Below, one piece after another: positions 9,385-10,685 of a DNA stretch of 10,685 nt. Position numbers and translations under genes: made by a program. This stretch comes from DASQUK01 sp046726215 (GTDB taxonomy: Bacteria > Actinomycetota > Acidimicrobiia > Acidimicrobiales > VFJN01), in NCBI GenBank assembly GCA_046726215.1, contig JBKPAA010000078.1, forward strand, positions 1-10,685. Reading direction: 5' to 3'. A model generated the notes under the pieces. It was given only the letters and a program-made list of their open reading frames with translations, searched no databases and was not told the DNA's origin. The first letter of the stretch is position 1. Every line of letters starts with the position of its first letter.

Positions 9385-9468
9385 GTTCCATGCTCGGCAG
9401 CCTGAGGTCATAAGTTCCGGATCCCGAACCCATGACCTCAACCTTGCAGTGGTGGAACCCATGACCTC
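9375..9468. repeat. Four-copy nested inverted repeat spanning the tmk stop and holB start
   Basis: The unit GAGGTCAT(A/G)(A/G)GTTCC occurs forward at 9375-9390 and 9404-9418, and reverse-complemented at 9425-9439 and 9453-9468. The outer pair (GAGGTCATAGGTTCCA with TGGAACCCATGACCTC) differs at one base in 16. The inner pair (9403-9417 with 9426-9440) forms 15-nt arms with two mismatches around the 8-nt loop CGGATCCC. The two pairs are nested, so the transcript could fold into one long interrupted hairpin. The tmk TAG is within copy 1 and the holB ATG 9461 within copy 4. This may be a small REP/REPIN-like element or a translation-controlling structure. Confidence 0.85.
9432..9464 (+). other. 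Possible 10-codon leader ORF ending on the holB start
   Basis: ATG 9432 in repeat copy 3 opens MTSTLQWWNP and stops at TGA 9462-9464, overlapping the holB ATG at 9461-9463 as ATGA. Both ATGs come from the same repeat motif (CCCATGACCTC). It has no clear ribosome binding site, so it may be chance; if translated it would couple to holB. Confidence 0.2.
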
Positions 9469-10621
9469 GCCAACCGCGCCGGCACGTGACGGCGATCCGT
9501 GGCGGGACGTCGTCGACCAAGCGGCGGCGATCCGCCAGCTGGAGGCGGCGACGCGGGCACCGGTGCACGCCTACCTGCTGGTGGGCCCGCCGGGTTCGGG
9601 CAAGCGGGCGCTGGCCCGCGGGTTCGCCGCCGGGGTCCTGGCGGCGCCGGATGTCGCCGGCCACGACCGCGAGCGCCGCGTGCGCCTGGCGCTTGCGGAG
9701 CAGCACCCCGACCTCCGGGTGGTCGAGCCGGAGGGCATGACCTTCCGCAAGGGCGAGGCCGAGCGCATGGTGCGCCACGCCACGCTGGCGCCGGTTGAGG
9801 GCGGCCGCAAGGTGGTCGTGGCCGTGGGCTGCGAGCTCATGGAGGACGAGGCCGCCGGCTACCTGCTCAAGATGGTCGAGGAGCCGCCGGCGTCGACGGT
9901 GTTCGTCCTGTTGGCAACCGAGGTGGTGCCGGAGCTGGTGACGATCGCGAGCCGGTGCGTGCGCATCGAGGTGTGCCCGCTGTCCGCGGCAGCCATCGCC
10001 GAGCGCTTGTTGGCGGAGGGTGTCGAATCGGAGCGTGCGGTCGCCGCCGCATCCGCCGCGTCGGGAGACATGGAGCGGGCCCGCACCCTGGCGACCGACG
10101 ACCGCTTGGCGCTCCGGCATCGGGCGTGGCGGGAGGTGCCCAGGCGGCTGGACGGCACCGGGGCCCGCGCCGCCCAGGTCGTGGCCGAGCTGCAGGCGAT
10201 GATCGGGGAGGCGCTGGTCCCGCTGCAGCAGCGACAAGCCGCCGAAGCGGCGGCCGTCGAGGCCCAGGTCGCGCAGTTCGGGCTGCGGGGCGCCGGCAAG
10301 CGGGAGACGGAAACCCGCCACCGGCGTGAGGTTCGCCGCTTCCGCATGGCCGAGCTCCGCTTCGGGCTCGCCACCCTGGCCGCCGCCTACCGCGACGCCC
10401 TGATCGCCAGGGGGCCCGGCCCTTCCTCGGCACGGCTTGTGGATGCGCTGGCCCGCATCGACGACGCCGGGTTGGCCCTGATCCGCTACCCCAACGAGAC
10501 GCTGTTGTTGCAGGCCTTGATCGCCCGCCTGCCGGCCGTGCCGGCGGGCCAGAATCAGGGCGCTGCTATCCTCTCCCCTTCACGCCCGAGTAGCTCAGAC
10601 GGCAGAGCAACGCACTCGTAA
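9461..10621 (+). CDS. holB: DNA polymerase III delta-prime subunit (clamp-loader ATPase-like)
   Basis: 386 aa. Clamp-loader subunit working with DnaX and delta to place the sliding clamp on primed DNA. Domain I shows HAYLLVGPPGSGKRALARGFA with an intact Walker A (42-48), then the DnaX/HolB signature AAGYLLKMVEEPPASTVFVLLATE and the SRC motif IASRCVRIEV (Ser164-Arg165-Cys166) that senses a neighbour's ATP. The four-cysteine zinc module usual between Walker A and the Walker B region is absent. In its place is a short GHDRERRVRLALAEQHPDL segment. The Walker B-equivalent strand reads VVVAVGCELMEDEA. An Ala/Gln/Glu-rich helix near 255-285 suggests a coiled stretch. ATG 9461 is preferred, with GGTGG at 9451-9455 as a weak ribosome binding site; GTG 9449 and 9452 are in frame. 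The frame runs on past the natural-looking end (LLLQALIARLP) and stops inside the tRNA-Thr anticodon loop. Confidence 0.9.
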   Translation: MTSPTAPARDGDPWRDVVDQAAAIRQLEAATRAPVHAYLLVGPPGSGKRALARGFAAGVLAAPDVAGHDRERRVRLALAEQHPDLRVVEPEGMTFRKGEAERMVRHATLAPVEGGRKVVVAVGCELMEDEAAGYLLKMVEEPPASTVFVLLATEVVPELVTIASRCVRIEVCPLSAAAIAERLLAEGVESERAVAAASAASGDMERARTLATDDRLALRHRAWREVPRRLDGTGARAAQVVAELQAMIGEALVPLQQRQAAEAAAVEAQVAQFGLRGAGKRETETRHRREVRRFRMAELRFGLATLAAAYRDALIARGPGPSSARLVDALARIDDAGLALIRYPNETLLLQALIARLPAVPAGQNQGAAILSPSRPSSSDGRATHS

Positions 10622-10656
10622 TGCGTAGGTCAGGAGTTCGATTCTCCTCTCGGGCT
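10584..10656 (+). tRNA. tRNA-Thr (anticodon CGT)
   Basis: All four stems pair perfectly. The acceptor GCCCGAG (10584-10590) pairs with CTCGGGC (10649-10655). The D stem is GCTC/GAGC with an 8-nt loop containing GG. The anticodon stem ACGCA/TGCGT flanks loop CTCGTAA, anticodon CGT at 10617-10619, reading ACG threonine codons. The variable loop is AGGTC, and the T stem AGGAG/CTCCT carries loop TTCGATT. The discriminator is T at 10656, and the 3' CCA is not encoded (CCG follows). TATCCT at 10567-10572 is a plausible -10 box without an obvious -35, so the tRNA may have its own promoter or be processed from the holB transcript. No terminator is visible in the 29 nt that follow. Confidence 0.97.
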
Positions 10657-10685
10657 CCGAGGGTGGCTCTGAGCAGGGTAAACGT

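Noticed and set aside
9375..9468. CRISPR array
   Set aside because: The four units are too short, occur in both orientations and have irregular spacers, with no cas gene nearby.
9086..10321. 411-aa minus-strand open frame antisense to tmk and holB
   Set aside because: No recognisable motif, low-complexity Arg/Pro/Gly composition, and it crosses the repeat between two convincing genes on the other strand.

Overview
The window is very GC-rich, gap-poor bacterial chromosome that looks like a high-GC actinobacterium. The order topA, MFS permease, tmk, holB, tRNA-Thr matches what I recall around the Streptomyces topoisomerase I / thymidylate kinase locus. A topoisomerase I with GRYGPY repeats and a Lys/Ala tail instead of zinc fingers fits the same group. 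Repeat-rich junctions and a zinc-module-less delta-prime suggest a deep lineage such as Acidimicrobiia, but that is a guess without a search.

Layout. Bases 3-197 are the acidic, proline-rich 3' end of an unidentified gene. An acetyl-CoA acetyltransferase follows on the + strand (241-1422) and is complete at every catalytic residue. It converges on a minus-strand block running leftward from about 4372 to 1340: a PadR-type regulator, the first ~70 residues of an ABC ATPase (translationally coupled to padR by a GTGA overlap), and an FtsX-type permease missing its N-terminal part. A deletion seems to have removed most of the ATPase and the start of the permease, so this transporter operon is probably dead or remodelled. 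A structured repeat (1427-1498) lies between the thiolase stop and the expected permease end, and the permease frame reads through it into the antisense of the thiolase gene.

The padR/topA intergenic region (4373-4447) is divergent. Tandem ATAC-N3-GTAT palindromes cover the padR start, and a TTGACA box lies upstream of topA. The + strand from 4448 onward is informational: topA (919 aa), an MFS permease, tmk overlapping the permease by ATGA, and holB (DNA polymerase III delta-prime). These act in DNA supercoiling, dTTP supply and clamp loading.

Two junctions stand out. Between tmk and holB sit four copies of a ~16-bp unit arranged as nested inverted repeats. The tmk stop codon lies in the first copy and the holB start codon in the last. 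At the other end, the holB reading frame has no stop until the anticodon loop of an intact tRNA-Thr(CGT), so the CDS and tRNA overlap by 38 nt. Bases 10657-10685, after the tRNA, hold nothing I recognise. No intergenic gap exceeds 100 bases, and there is no CRISPR array, insertion sequence or phage gene. I found no clear new multi-gene system; the novelty is in the junctions and the collapsed ABC operon.
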